Part shown: positions 1 to 12,612 of the stretch, one piece after another
Layout of the letters: every line of letters begins with the position of its first letter
Numbering within the stretch: the stretch's first letter is position 1
Translations under genes and position numbers: made by a program
Source: Nematostella vectensis
Lineage: Eukaryota > Cnidaria > Anthozoa > Actiniaria > Edwardsiidae
NCBI RefSeq assembly: GCF_932526225.1
Contig: NC_064039.1
Coordinates: forward strand, 4,911,001 to 4,975,000
Length of the DNA stretch: 64,000 nt
Direction of reading: 5' to 3'
Notes under the pieces: generated by a model
The model's database searches: none
Seen by the model: the letters and a program-made list of their open reading frames with translations, nothing else
What the model was told of the DNA's origin: nothing

Positions 1-1113
1 TTAACGAACATTGCATAATTGAGTGCACACAATTGCATTTCCTTAACACTCATTTACACTATTCGACAACCAGGAATAAAAAATCTATTTTTATTTGCGC
101 GTTGATACATAACAATAACACAAACAATGCACATACATTCAAAATAAATGATACTAGCACTAAAAAATTAATATTCGATCATTTCGCCGTAATGTAGTAG
201 TGCCGTCACCATTTGTACAGCACACTACGACCTAGGCCTACATTGCTGCCTTTACTCTTTTTACTTCTTTGTCCAGTACCGCACGTGCATATGATATTTT
301 TTGTACCCAAAACAACAAAAACCAGCTACAGTGAAATGCATGCAATCTATGATGTTTTATGTTTTTAAGTTTTAGAAAATACTGTAATAAATCTCTCGTA
401 TGCTACTCTCCTCGACTTTCTTAGCATTTCAGATTCTAGAGTTCATATTTTCCTTGGCATAGGTATCGGCCATGGGGCCTCAAACCTGAATATAGCGTCC
501 AAAAATCATAAATCATGCGATTTAAAGTGTAGAGTCTCACACGCTTTAACGACGCACTCTATAATAAAAACGCTGACGCTCTTTGTCATAAAATCTGACT
601 CACCCAAGGATTTTCCTCGTACTATTCGTCAATAAATAGTTTTACAGACAGCTTCGACACCCTTAGTTGCTATCATTGTTTACAACGAAGATCACGTTAA
701 ATGTTACCAGATCTGAAATACAATTCTGATTTCCTTTCAGAATTGCAAAATATCGGCGCTTTAGCCAAAATCTAGGGAAGACCTTTCACACTCAAGCGAT
801 AAAACGTAAATCACTAGTGTGTCAGATCTTAATTTGTAATCAATACATATAGTTTACTACGATATTCAATATTAATAATAATTAAGATAAAGGAACTCCC
901 GAGAATAATGAAGAATTCTAAAGAAATAAAAAATAATTAAAATTACAAAATAAAGTACTTTGCTCACTGTTTAACCCGGGTGCACCAAAAAATAAAGACC
1001 GAAGAAAATCTTTCTCACCCTTGCTACTTAGAGCAAGAGTAAGAATAAAACGCAACCCTGTTCCTATTCCAAAAAGCATATGATTGCCCCCAAATCGACC
1101 TAGAAATACGCAC
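1..1113. other. Intron sequence of the SLC17-like gene, no exon recognised
   Basis: This AT-rich stretch follows the splice donor of the last recognised SLC17-like exon on the minus strand. I looked for the next expected transporter segment, the loop and helix after the cytoplasmic EER-rich motif, and did not find it in any frame. The rest of the gene is probably beyond the left edge. Confidence 0.5.
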
Positions 1114-4100
1114 CTCACTGGCGTGGACAGCGGTCTCTTCTATGAACTCCCTTTCCTCATCAGATATTGACGGGTGAAAAGATGGAGTCTCATACGCCAG
1201 TAATACCCACATAATGTACCACAGCACTCCAAACGCACCTGAAAGATAATAAATAACAAGGGGTGGTGACGCTGAAAGGCCTATTTTCACACTAGCGAAG
1301 AGGGAACGAAGCGAATGTACACAGGCCCGTACAGAAAGCGCCATTGGCCAGCGAAGTGCTTGCTCGAATGAACATAAGTAGACAAACGGACTTGCTGGCA
1401 TGCATTTTAGATCGAACGAGCCTTCGCCAGCAATGCTGGCCGATGTTGGCGCTGTTTGCGTGAGCTTAAAATGGTAACGCCCCTGTGTAAATTAGCACGA
1501 AGTGAACAAAAGCGGAGAAATGACAGAACGGAATGGTTCACTTTCTGTTTTTCTCCTCATTCGTATTCTGAAGGTTGTGCACAACCAGCGCATGCACACA
1601 AGTAACTTTTGGAATTGATTCTTCGTGGAATAACAAATCCAAGGAAACATGGCTCCGCCTATTTACGCTACTTAACGGCCCCTATTCAAACGAACAAACC
1701 CAATGAAGTCGATGGTGCTATACCCAGATAAAAGTGCACGTGCTTACCAAAGCATTAAAACAGAAAGAATTTGATAGTGCTAAAAGAGCACCTGCTTACC
1801 AAAGTAGTAAATATTCAAACAAGTCGATGGTGTTATACCCAGATAAAAGTGAATGTGCTTACCAAAGCAGTAAAACACAAACAAGTCGATAGTGTTATAC
1901 CCAGATAAAAGTGCATTTGCTTACCAAAGCAGTAAAACACAAGCAAGTCGATGGTGTTATACCCAGGTAAAAGTGCATTTGCTTACCAAAGCAGTAAAAC
2001 ACTGAAGCCCAGCCGCCATCAAAGCCGTACTTGGTTAACATCCCAGTGATAGGCATCGTAGCTACACTTCCCACCGTGCAACCTAGAGGGGACAAAAAGA
2101 CATTCACATTGATGCAACGCTACCCACTGCAACCTAGAGTACAGGGAAAAAAGACCTTCTCGTTGCTTTGTACTGCGGCGCTACATCCAGGGTGAATCGA
2201 GGCATTCACAAGCGGATAGAGCTTAAACCATTGTCATTGCCTTTAGCAACGCTACTGTAAAGATGTTTGTACGATGCAAGTTGTGACACTTTGAATCACA
2301 CATGGATTCATTACTCCTACACCATATTTTATATGGCATAGTATGGGATTAGTGTATATAAGTAGTGTACATTTACTGCGTGTTTTGGATTATGTCAAGG
2401 ATTATTTGAACAAGGGGGGCGTTAGCCTATGTTCTCGTAATTATCTTCTCATTCTTGCTCATTGTACCGCACTCGTTAAATGGTAACTCCTATTCAAGCG
2501 TAATACCCACATGAGTATCAAACCCCTTTCCTATATAACTTACTAGCCTAGTGCCCGTGCTTACCAGCAATGCTAGTAGTTAGAATAGTTAGGAGATTTT
2601 CTCGTTCCATCGCTGGATCCAACCCCCTTTCTTATGATGGCTACAGGCCTAGTGTTCGTGCTTACCAGCAATGCTAATAGTTAGGAGATTTTCTCGTTCC
2701 ATCGCTGGATCCAACCCCCTTTCTTATGATGGCTACAGGCCTAGTGTTCGTGCTTACCAGCAATGCTAATAGTTAGGAGAGTTGCTCGTTCCATCGCTGG
2801 TGCCCACTTACTCCAGATGGCATGGTTGCATGGAAACATAACGCCCTGTCAAAAACAATAACATAGTTTACGTACTCCATCTGATACTAGGTCTCTTGAA
2901 ATAATGATAATGGTCACGCGAATTCTCAACAGTAACCTTTTCGAACATTATAGCGCTAAGGATTGCCGCGTTGAGCATTCGAGCAGCCTTTCGAGGAAAG
3001 CATGCACTGTTTTCATGTGGGTACGGCTACCTACTGATACCAGTTCCTCAAGCATTCTCAGCGACACAAGAAAGTGAGGACCATTTCTCAGGAGACTTGG
3101 TACGACTACTTAGTAGTACCAGTCGCTCAAGCATTCTCAGGGCCACAAGAAAGTGCGGACCATTTCTCAGGAGACTGGGTACGACTACTTACTAGTACCA
3201 GTCCCTCAAGCATTCTCAGGGCCACAAGTAGGTACGGGCTGCCGCGTGCTGCTAGTGGGGTTAATAGCGTTAGCAACGATGCTACGAGAATTGCGGCTCC
3301 GTAAAGTCGTGTCGCTCCTATCTTGATGGCAAGCCAGCCGCCCAATAGCTGTAGCGCAACGTATCCATAGTAAAACGAACCGAGCACGACCCCTGGAAAG
3401 GGAAAAAAAGCTATAATCAGGACCCAAGTTTATGTTTTGAACAATTGATAATAAAGTTATTATTTCACTGTTTCTTGTCATACCTTGTAATCTTGAAGAC
3501 CAGTCAAACTCGGGTTTCTGCAAATTTTAAAATTTGATTAATTTGATTTTTTGATATCATGACATTTTCCATGGCAATTTTAAAATTGTCATTTTAGAGT
3601 CAACATGACAAGATAAACATCACAAAAAAACGTCACTCCACTTGACAAGTTGATTGCTATTTGAACTGGCAGTGTCAAATAGATGCCAAGACAGTTCGTT
3701 TGTAAATAGGACTCATAGAAACAAAGGTAAAATTTGTTTGATTGTTTTAGATTGTTTCTAATTATCTATTTGCAGAGAGGTGAGAAAATATTATTTGCAG
3801 TGAGATGGAAAACATGTTTCGCAAATACATTAGGGGATAGCCCTTTTCTAAGATAAGAGAGAATGAGAACCTGAGTCGAAGGGTTTTTAAAAGTTGAATG
3901 AGTCGGTTGAAATAAAAGCTTGACTGTATGAAGATTGCTAGGCTCAGAATTTCCCCTGACCTTCGACAGCCACCAGCACACTGACCTTAATCACTGCTCT
4001 CCCTTCCACCATTACCACATGAGGCTTAACCATCGCTCCTATCGCCACATTTAGGTTTACTCTCAACGCGTACATGGTGAAGAAACCCCAAAAGATCAAA

Positions 4101-4156
4101 CAGGCTAAGATATAGCGCTTTGGAATAAGCGACTTTTGCGCCATGGAGGGCGCCAT
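1114..4156 (-). CDS. SLC17/sialin-like MFS anion transporter, 5' six exons (partial)
   Basis: Six coding exons join in phase on the minus strand: 4156-3986, 3517-3484, 3392-3193, 2845-2758, 2082-1987 and 1238-1114 (714 bases, 238 codons). ATG at 4156 is preferred because the longer open frame begins at TTG. The product starts with a short cytoplasmic tail, then TM1 ending in [15 protein letters not shown], an FDWSSRLQG stretch entering TM2 ([19 protein letters not shown]), TM3-TM4 ending LEGL, then [14 protein letters not shown]5 ([10 protein letters not shown]), GGWASVFY and [13 protein letters not shown]. All are hallmarks of the SLC17 family (sialin, vesicular glutamate and phosphate transporters), which are 12-helix organic-anion carriers of lysosomal or vesicular membranes. 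The luminal loop after TM1 is unusually short. The substrate cannot be told. The C-terminal half lies outside the window. Three of the six exons have tandemly copied 3' ends. Confidence 0.88.
1697..2003. repeat. ~62-bp minisatellite copying the SLC17 exon 5 3' end and donor
   Basis: The plus-strand segment GCTTACCAAAGCAGTAAAAC, which is the end of exon 5 plus its GTAAGC donor in reverse complement, recurs about five times with a spacing near 60 bp. The spacer GTCGATGGTGTTATACCCAG recurs with it. The copy at 1981-2003 is the working exon edge; the others lie in the intron, each with a donor-like GTAAGC. Confidence 0.9.
2552..2790. repeat. ~92-101-bp tandem copies of the SLC17 exon 4 3' end and donor
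   Basis: GCTTACCAGCAATGCTA (reverse complement: exon end plus GTAAGC donor) occurs at 2559, 2660 and 2752. Each is followed by a stretch ending TTCCATCGCTGG that copies the upstream exon sequence. The copy at 2752 belongs to the real exon (2758-2845); the other two are intronic pseudo-exon ends. Confidence 0.88.
3000..3240. repeat. 79-bp tandem copies of the SLC17 exon 3 3' end and donor
   Basis: Three copies with an exact 79-bp spacing (TACGRCTAC at 3022, 3101 and 3180) each contain CTCAAGCATTCTCAG, the reverse complement of the exon codons for LRMLE. Only the copy nearest the exon keeps a GTAAGT donor (3187-3192). The two downstream copies have decayed donors. Confidence 0.9.
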
Positions 4157-7100
4157 GTTGAACAACGAGTGATGCGATCCGTGCCTGCTGGTACTTTGTT
4201 TTCAATGCTTCGCTGGTCACAACGAAAACATTTCAAGTAAATAACTGCCCAATTCCTTTTAATTGTTTTAAAGAGATGCTTGATTTCGTGCTTGTTTTTG
4301 GCAAAAATTGACTTAAGGTTCTTGAAAGAAAAGGTGTTACAGGTATTGTTTCTGATACCATTGCCCTATTTACCACAGAAGACAAAAATCCAGTCAGACA
4401 AGAATGGTAAACAAAAGCAAAACAACATTTTTAATACTTTTTATTGCAAAGTAAGGAAGGTTTCAGGAAATCATTAAACAAATCAATTTCACAAAAATTC
4501 AGTTGAAAAGGAAAAAAAGCTGAAAATGAACAGTGAAAGTGATTGTGATAACTTGTGGACTAAATCCGCCTTCTTTATCTCAAAATTTCCTTTGAAAAAA
4601 GAAGGGGGAAATACTATGTTAGATTGAAAATTCTAAAATTGTTGCGTGCTGACTGATACCAGGTGTTCTACTTATCGCTCTCTTAGATTCGGAGCACTCT
4701 CTTTATCATTTCTTCTTTCAATTAGAGGAAATCCGTCCATTTGAACATCTAAGACCACAAAGCTTGACAAATGTGTCTTGAATGCTTTTGTTTTTATTAA
4801 AACTTCACATTAGCTATATAATCTGAATTGTGCCTCTACAATTCAATCTGTGCATGAATTGCCCCTGTCTTGCCAGCTGTTACCGCTGGCCAATATATGA
4901 GGTGCAATATATTTTCGTAATTTAGGGGTGGACGCCACGCACGCCCCCCTCCCCCCCCCCCCCCCCCCCCCCCCCCCTTCCCCCACTCAGCTACCAAAAA
5001 CTTGTCTTTTTTTAACCCTCAACATAAAAAAACACGCCTAAAGCGGCGTAGACAGGAGGGGGCTCAAAAGGGCCCTTTCAAGGCATTTTCTTTTGTATTT
5101 TAGATGATGTCTCATACATTTACTGTATTGCTGGCTACTAGAGGGGGGCCCTAGGCCACCCCCCTGACCTACGCACCCCCCTCCCTCATTAGAACCCTCG
5201 CTTTGCGCCTATACGTACCGGGTAATGAAATAAAGAAACAGTGTTTGCGATTCAGAATTATCGATTTTTGTATGAAATTTGAGCTATGCTAGCTTTCAAC
5301 AACAGAAAATAAATCTTACTTGGACATTCTTCAATTCTTATTGTTGACACAGCCTTGACAATGGTTTTATTGCTTCTCGTGACCGCAAATACAAATGTTT
5401 ACTCCGGTTTTAGGAAAGTGTCCTAATTTGATGTTCGCAACTCCCTGTAAACATGGAAACTGAAATTATATTAAAGATTCCTAATTATCATAATTTACTA
5501 GTGAAATACCGCGCGCCATGAGCACATTTGCAAGTCTTTCTACAAACGAGCTGAGAGCCACAGCTCTCTGCTTCAGAAAGGGTACGGATATATTTGAGGT
5601 GAGTGAAAGATTATGTGAAAAAGATCTAAAAATTAAGTAGAGAAAGCCGATATTCTAGCGATGATTTATAAGAAACTTAAATGAAAGGATTCTTGTTTTT
5701 ACAAATAAATGATTTTTTTTCATTCTCAAATCTCTTCTTAAATCAGTATGGTCAACTTTGACGGTAAAAAAACTCACAATTTAAGCTCGGAAAGCTATTA
5801 AATGATTAAAGCAGAAAAGGCAATTAAAATATAATGGAAATAATTGTGATGTTTATCAAGATATCATGAGCTTTTGAAGCTTAGGTAGAAGACAGAAAAT
5901 TCTTTATCCTCGGTAACAAAAGCAAATAGCACTATACCTACTGCAATAACATAGTGACATAGTACAAGACATGATTCAAATGATGATGCAAGACAAAAAA
6001 TGCGATGCTGTATGGATTAACTGCTGTCAATAACCTTAGGCGGAACGCAGTCAATTTTTCTTTTTTTTTTTTTTTTTCATCGAATATGCGTTTTAATTAC
6101 ATAGTTTCGTTATATATTTCTCCTTTTACCATCTATTTTTGAGTTATCAAAGGTCCGATTTATCAAGGGCTCGAGTTGTCAGGATTCAATTTCTTTTACA
6201 AGGTTCACGAAAATTTGCTAGCTAAACCCAGCGATGCCAGGACTAGTAATCCGTAGTCTAATTTGCGACATTTTTTTGTCAAAATCTGTAATATGCCTAA
6301 ATCCACCGATTTAAAAATCCTATTAACCCCTTCCCCTTGACTCACTTGATAACTATAAAAGCTTCATTGTATCGTACATTGTATCTTATTTTATGTTTAT
6401 GATGATTTTGGGTTTTGCTGATTTTAGAAAACATCGTTCAGTTTTTAATGCCCCTCCCCTTGGGACTTGTTTTTAACTTAAATCTGTGAGGAGACTGGCG
6501 CTTCTCGCATTATTTATAAGACATTTCATTCGGCTGATGGCCAATGGTTCAACTCTGCCCCCCTCCCCACGTAGATCCGCTACTGCGGTCAATGGCAGAC
6601 CTTAGCGCTTCCCGTAAGAGTTGGTTGGGTTCGTAACGATTGAGATTATATCCGCTGACAAGAGCTTATTTTCATGGGCGTCAAATGAGGTTATTAGTCT
6701 CACTGCGATACCGACTTACGTCAAACAATGGCATTGATCTACATAGCGTTTATTCTTTAAAAAGCATGCATCATTTCCTTTCTGTCCTGATCGCTTAAGA
6801 CGCACAACTTCGTGGCTCGCGCCCTGGGGTATCGTGCGGCTAGTGGACAGCTATTGCGGCTTATTTCGCAGTCATTGCGTCCAGTACAGGCCAATGTTCG
6901 CGGTTTTCGTCTCGGCTAGTAGTTGTAGTCACTGCGGTAGGTTTTCCTGGTTTTTGGTTTGTTTGTCGCGATCACTTCGTTATCTGGTTCGAGTCGCGGT
7001 CAATCTCTCCGAAGTTCTCTTCAACCCTGGGAACCCTGTGTATTTTTAGTGTGATTCATTTCCCTACTGCTCTTGTGGTCACGTGTTCTGAGGGAATGAA

Positions 7101-10100
7101 TGAGCTCTGCCTTGAGATGACACTACTGGGAATCTCGCAGCTCATTCTGTTGTTCGATGCCACAGGGATATGATAATACGGCGCTTACTAATCCCACTGT
7201 ATCTGCCGCTTTAGAAGTTGTCTCTCTTTACCCGGCCCCCTGTTTAAAGGGGATGTGCCCGCTTTGAGAATTTCGTAACAATCAGTAGTCGTAGTGTGAG
7301 TAGTATTGGGTATCAGGTCAGATCTATAAAATCAGTGGGATGCGAATAAGAAAGGGGTGTTAGGTAAAAGAGGGCTTATAACATATGGCCCCAGTGAAAA
7401 GAAAATACAAGCAACAATAAATATGTTAATATAACGACGATATTGTTTTTAAAACAAGCAAATGCAAACTGTTAACGCAAGCTTGTAAAATATATGTCAC
7501 ATATTGGTAGAATGGTCTAGTATACAATAAAAAAACTGCGCCTTCATTTATCCTCGCCGTCTTATCGTGTTCATCGTCATTTAGCCATCAATTGTCGAAC
7601 ATTATGAGTATTTTACGGCAGTGCTAACGAGCAAACCATTTCTGATGTTTAGTCATTACTATTAACTATATTAAGGACATCGCATTTCCTCAAGGCTATT
7701 TTGTGACTTTGTTGATATCATATCATCCTAAGGTTATTTGAATTACATGTCATTTCTACTTTGTCAGTTAGGGGGATAGAGACTCCTCGCGAACACCTAG
7801 CGCCAAAGTACAAGACAGTGCGAAACTAGGGTAGTCAAGGCCAAAACCAGCTCAAACCATCCACTTTACACATAAGATCACTAAACCAGACAAGCTTTTG
7901 ACGAGAGAGAGAGGCTTTATTATTAAACCAATAGGAGATGTCTTGTATTGGTGGATTCTTAGTCGGAAGCGAAGCTGCGGAGAGATTGCGTGATTAAGGG
8001 CAAAGTGAATCAAAATCGATTGAAGTGTTCCGACGAGAATTGGCCGTGAGAGCACCTTATCCACGTACTAAAGCCGAGACATTCAAATCGAAACCTGGAG
8101 AAAGTGGCCACTGCCATTGACTGTGAGTATTAACGGGAAATGAGTATTGATAATAGTAAAGTATAACATATCATTAGAGATTGTAAAAAAGGCGTGCGGC
8201 ATAAAAAGCCTATATGTTTATTTTGGAGAATGCGATATTGGATTCGAATTAGTTCGCAAAGCAGAAAGGCGTTGGATTTTTTTTTAAATTCTAGTGGTGC
8301 AAGGGGTATTGGAAACATACTCATAACAAATTTCGTTTGTTTCTTCTGTTCCCCTTTATTAATCATGTATCCACCTTCTCGTTACGCGCATTGTGAAATA
8401 AAACATAAGGGATGTTTCGAAAATCCTAGAAATATTATTTAAGCCCTGCAGCGTACATATCGAAAAAACCTTTGTGATTCTAAATATACATATATCTTCT
8501 TAATTACTTTTCTTGTATCCTTTTGATACCCATCCTTCTGGTAATTAAAACTACGGTTGCAAAAACAAAGTCAATTTATGGACAAAGGAAACATACCTCA
8601 TAGTAAATTTTAAATTCGGTCATTATTATTCGCTGCTATCTTATACAGACAAGCGATAAGCACATTGACATTACCTATCAGTTCGATCACAAAATCCTGG
8701 ATTTTCTCATCATTTTAAAGGAAAGGCATTTTATAGCTCTAGACAAGTGATTAACTCTCTTTTATTTATTATAAGATTTTTTTTAAAAAAAAGGCTGATT
8801 TCGCAAATTCTAAGAACCTAAAAACATTTTCAGACTGTCAGATAGCAGTAAATTTTTGCTTTGTTAGTCTGATGCGTTTTAAAAGAATCAAATTGTGTTC
8901 ATTAAATCAACCTTAATTAATAGTGCTATTGATCTCTAAGGCGCGAGTGGTTAAAATTTCTTTGGTAGTTATGTCTTTCAAAACTACTTTAGCAATAAAA
9001 GCAGTAAAATTACTTGGTTAACCGCAATTCTAGCTTTTCTAGTGCATTTCTAATGTGTTAAGACGAATTGTGGCTCAGCGAGTAGGATAGTTGCCGACGG
9101 AGAGTACTTGCATAAGGCGTACTTTGCTGGCTTAGTAGGGGGGAAACAATTCGCCTTTGCTCGCTACTGGATTATGAGATTAATAAAAAGTGCCATTTAA
9201 AAAGGAATGCTGTTTCTTAGGTTACATCATTTACAAACCAAATATCAAATTGATGTTTATCAGGGGAAGTACTTTAAAGGCATACAGCAGAAACGCCCGT
9301 GCTTAATTAGCGATGCTAGAAGGATTGGAGATAATATTTTTGTAAGAAAAGTCTGTATCTGATATCGTCACTTTAAATAGTGACCGATCGAAATAGAGTC
9401 ACTAAAAAGTGGTCGTCACTAAAAAGTGGTCGTCACTAAAAAGTGATCGTCACTAAAAAGTGGTCGTCACTAAAAAGTGATCGATTGAGCGAGTGATCAA
9501 GCGGGCTCAACTCATTAAAATGTGTTCAAAAGGAAGCGAATACTTTTACAATTTAAAAATGGTAGGGGAAAGAACGTAATCACATATCAGTGGGTGTTCT
9601 TTAATTTCCGTCTGTTATAAAGAAAACTAGATCATGCAGACTATTTGTTTTCAAAATCCTGACGCTTTTAACCAATAAGCAAAGCGTGGAAGAGTGATAC
9701 CTTGCTAGTACTCAAAAGCCCAACGAGCAATTAAGATCCATTAGAGTGTCTTGTCGTTTCATTAAAAAGTGTAGTCCTTTCAAAAGATAAAATAAAGATT
9801 GATTGTCTAATTTATTTCTTCTTCGCACAAATGCATCTTGCTGATCAGAGTAAATAATGTAAAGCGCCAGCATTTCCTCAACACGAGAGATTGCTTTATT
9901 GTTCTGTTGGTACACTGTGTTTCAAGATATTGCTAAAAAAGCTGCTAATATTTCCATGTGTCTTGTGGTCAAAGGAGGGTCGGCTAGCATCGGCACATCT
10001 ACCCTCGTAATACCCGTAAAAAAGTATAATATTTTACACAGGAATTTATATTAAAAAGACCTGGAGAAAGATCAGAACTAGTGCAAAGGACCCTTTTACA

Positions 10101-12303
10101 TAATCTCGAATTAAGCACCGGACCTAAACATTTGAACGGAAAGACATCTCAAACCGCAGATTAAAAAATTTATTTGATAACTATTTTGGTCAGTGGGCGT
10201 CAAAAAAGGAAAGTCTTGTTTAAAAAACGGATAGTTTCCGTTTACATGAATACGCACTAGCCATAATGGTTATATATTGGGGGTTATATATGTATAAAAT
10301 AAATAATAACAATAAAACAAAGCAGTAAAGAAAGTTTTCTTTCGTGAGTGAAACAGAAGACAAAAATAGCTTCTTGAGTTTCCGAGAAACTCAGTAGGGA
10401 AATTTTTAGCGAATGTTGAAAATGTGTAGCATGGAATATAATATGAGATGAATGGAAAGCGAGGGCGGTAGTTTTCGAGAAGGTTTTAATCGCTCCAGCG
10501 ATATTGATGCTCAAACGTCAAAATAATTGTGCAAAGACTGAGCTTGTGGAACCGACAATATGTGATCTTTATGAAAAAAAAAACCTTGCCAAATTTTAAA
10601 ATAAAATAAAGTAAATGACATTACAGTTGAATTCCAGGGTCTTTTTTTTAATTATTTCCTCTAATTGTTTATCATGCTTGGAAAGCGCTCCGGGTCTAAT
10701 AACTTCTTGCCTACATTTAGTTGTTTATTTAGACTAAGCTAAACGGGGAGTATTGTTTTATATCCAGAATATATGATGAATCTCTGCCTTTTTTGTGTAT
10801 TTTGTTTGTATTTTTTTACTGATTCACACATATTTATAAGTTCTATAGGTCTATATAGATATAGATATATTTTCAAGACTAGGACTGCATCCTTATCATA
10901 TAAGTACTTGGGGACATAATGGTATAGCAGTTACTTGGGGATAACTCCTAGACTATTATTTATGGCTTGCATTAGCTTAAGAAGCAAGATTTTGAGTGCT
11001 ATTACAGGGCGATTACTGTAATCAAAAGACACCTGCGCAAGCTATGTCGGAAGAAAGACGAAACAAAAAAAGTGTGTAGTACCAAACTGTCTTGGCCCCA
11101 AGGCAAAAAGCAAATGACTACATATCTTGCCAACTGCAAGGGACGGCTCATTCTCAACGCAAAGGCGGCCTGTGCAGACTTATCAGTGGATAGCAAACAT
11201 AGAGATAAGAGAGCGAAACAGAGGTGCTGTTACAAAGACGACCGACGCTGGCCAGTGCTCAGGGGCTCAGGGCCTAGGCCAAGGACATGCAATAATTCCT
11301 TCCCGCCGAACGTGAGGAGACGATTGGATTAAAAATGCATGAAGCTGCTCATACACATCGCTGCCCACACATTTCTTTCTAAAAGTGTTTTTTTTCGTGG
11401 GTAGTGATAGATAACAATATATTACTTTAGACTTTTATAAATGAACACAATTTGATTCGCATCGGACTAAAGAGCGGTCATTAATTACAGGGAGGGCGGC
11501 AAATATGTAGGGGGGGGGGCTTCGTTTTTTTTTGGCGCGGATTTAGGGGGGCTGTCATTAAAGGGGGGTCACATTTTTTTCAGTTCACAATGTTTCCTAC
11601 TATTGTATATCTATTTCCATATTGTTCAGCTACCAATCATGTCCTTATATAAATAAATTTTGAGTCTGCCAAGGCCCCTCGTTTTATATTCTATTCTCAT
11701 TATTTATTTCAACGACTGAGCAAACGCAGCATCCGATATTCCGTTTCTTTGAGACAAGCTGTTTCAACAGTTAAAGTCTAAAAAAATGTGTCTAGAGATG
11801 TCTTGTCAACTTGGACGTCATCACAAAACCCGATTATTAAAAAGAGAGAAATCGCAAAACGTCCAAAACGGTTTCTACCAGCAAGCGTGTCAATTCCATG
11901 TGTATCTTAATGTTCTAAGTTAATCTGAATGTGCGTTAAGTTTAACGTTTACGTTTGTGCTAGACGGATCCAATGATACCACATCAATTTAGTTATATAC
12001 TAGCATTCACCGGAAACTAATATAAAATAAGACAATGTTTTTCGCATTTATGATACTGAAACACAACCCTTTCCATTAGGATATTAAACTTTGTATTCTT
12101 AGAAAAGTAATTATTTGTTCAGTTGTTCAATATTTATCATGTTTTGATGAAAAGCTTAATTAAGTTGAACATTTCGTTGTTCTTGTTAAATCCATAGTTC
12201 ATTAACTTGGCTTCTTACAGGTACTTTGAGAAGGCAATTAACTTTTAGGGAATAAATTGTGAAAAACAGGCATTTATCTATAGTGTTATTTCTCTCTTTT
12301 CAG
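4157..12303. other. Intergenic region, no gene recognised
   Basis: About 8 kb of AT-rich DNA. Open frames are short (80 codons or fewer), lack ATG starts or splice context, and resemble nothing I know. A poly-C tract lies near 4945-4977 and T-rich tracts near 6060-6078. A 17-bp minisatellite is listed separately. No tRNA or rRNA was recognised. The 5' flanks of the SLC17-like gene (minus) and the GPCR (plus) must lie at the two ends. Confidence 0.6.
9398..9482. repeat. 17-bp minisatellite with self-complementary unit
   Basis: Five near-perfect copies of GTCACTAAAAAGTGGTC lie head to tail. Each unit holds the inverted repeat CACT...AGTG around an A-rich centre, so single-stranded copies could form short hairpins. 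Confidence 0.9.
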
Positions 12304-12612
12304 AAAAGGACAAGCAGGTGTGGAAAGGAAGGCGTTTGAATACAGCACTTCTTGGGGAAATAAAACCAAAACAAGGCCATTAGAAACAAGCGGGCGTCTA
12401 TATTGATCACAAGTTATTCATTTCCTGGCGACTAAAAAGAAAGCACTAGGTTATCAAAGAACTTGTGATGGCTTGGTGAAGGGAGTGTCTGTTCAGTCTT
12501 CGTAAGAGAGGGTCATAGAAAGAACTACCGAGAGAGTCGAGGCGTGATAGGGAACTGTGCAAAACTTCATTCAAGACCCGGCCAGAACCCATTCAGCAGT
12601 AACTATTGCATC
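12304..12612 (+). other. Probable 5' UTR exon segment of the GPCR
   Basis: A pyrimidine-rich tract ending TCTCTCTTTTCAG at 12303 is a good acceptor about 310 bases upstream of the GPCR ATG. This suggests an intron in the 5' UTR although the coding part is intronless. The matching upstream donor exon was not identified. Confidence 0.4.

Noticed and set aside
9060-9180. Possible tRNA or tRNA-derived SINE (GTGGCTCAGCGAGTAGGATA, with GAATTGT/ACAATTC ends)
   Set aside because: No B-box and no cloverleaf could be drawn; only a weak A-box-like word.
9398-9482. CRISPR-like array (also considered for 29878-30170)
   Set aside because: Units are directly abutting with no unique spacers, and this is an animal genome.
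12544-12612. N-terminal extension of the GPCR
   Set aside because: The extended frame begins at GTG, not ATG. ATG 12613 gives a normal short N-terminus.
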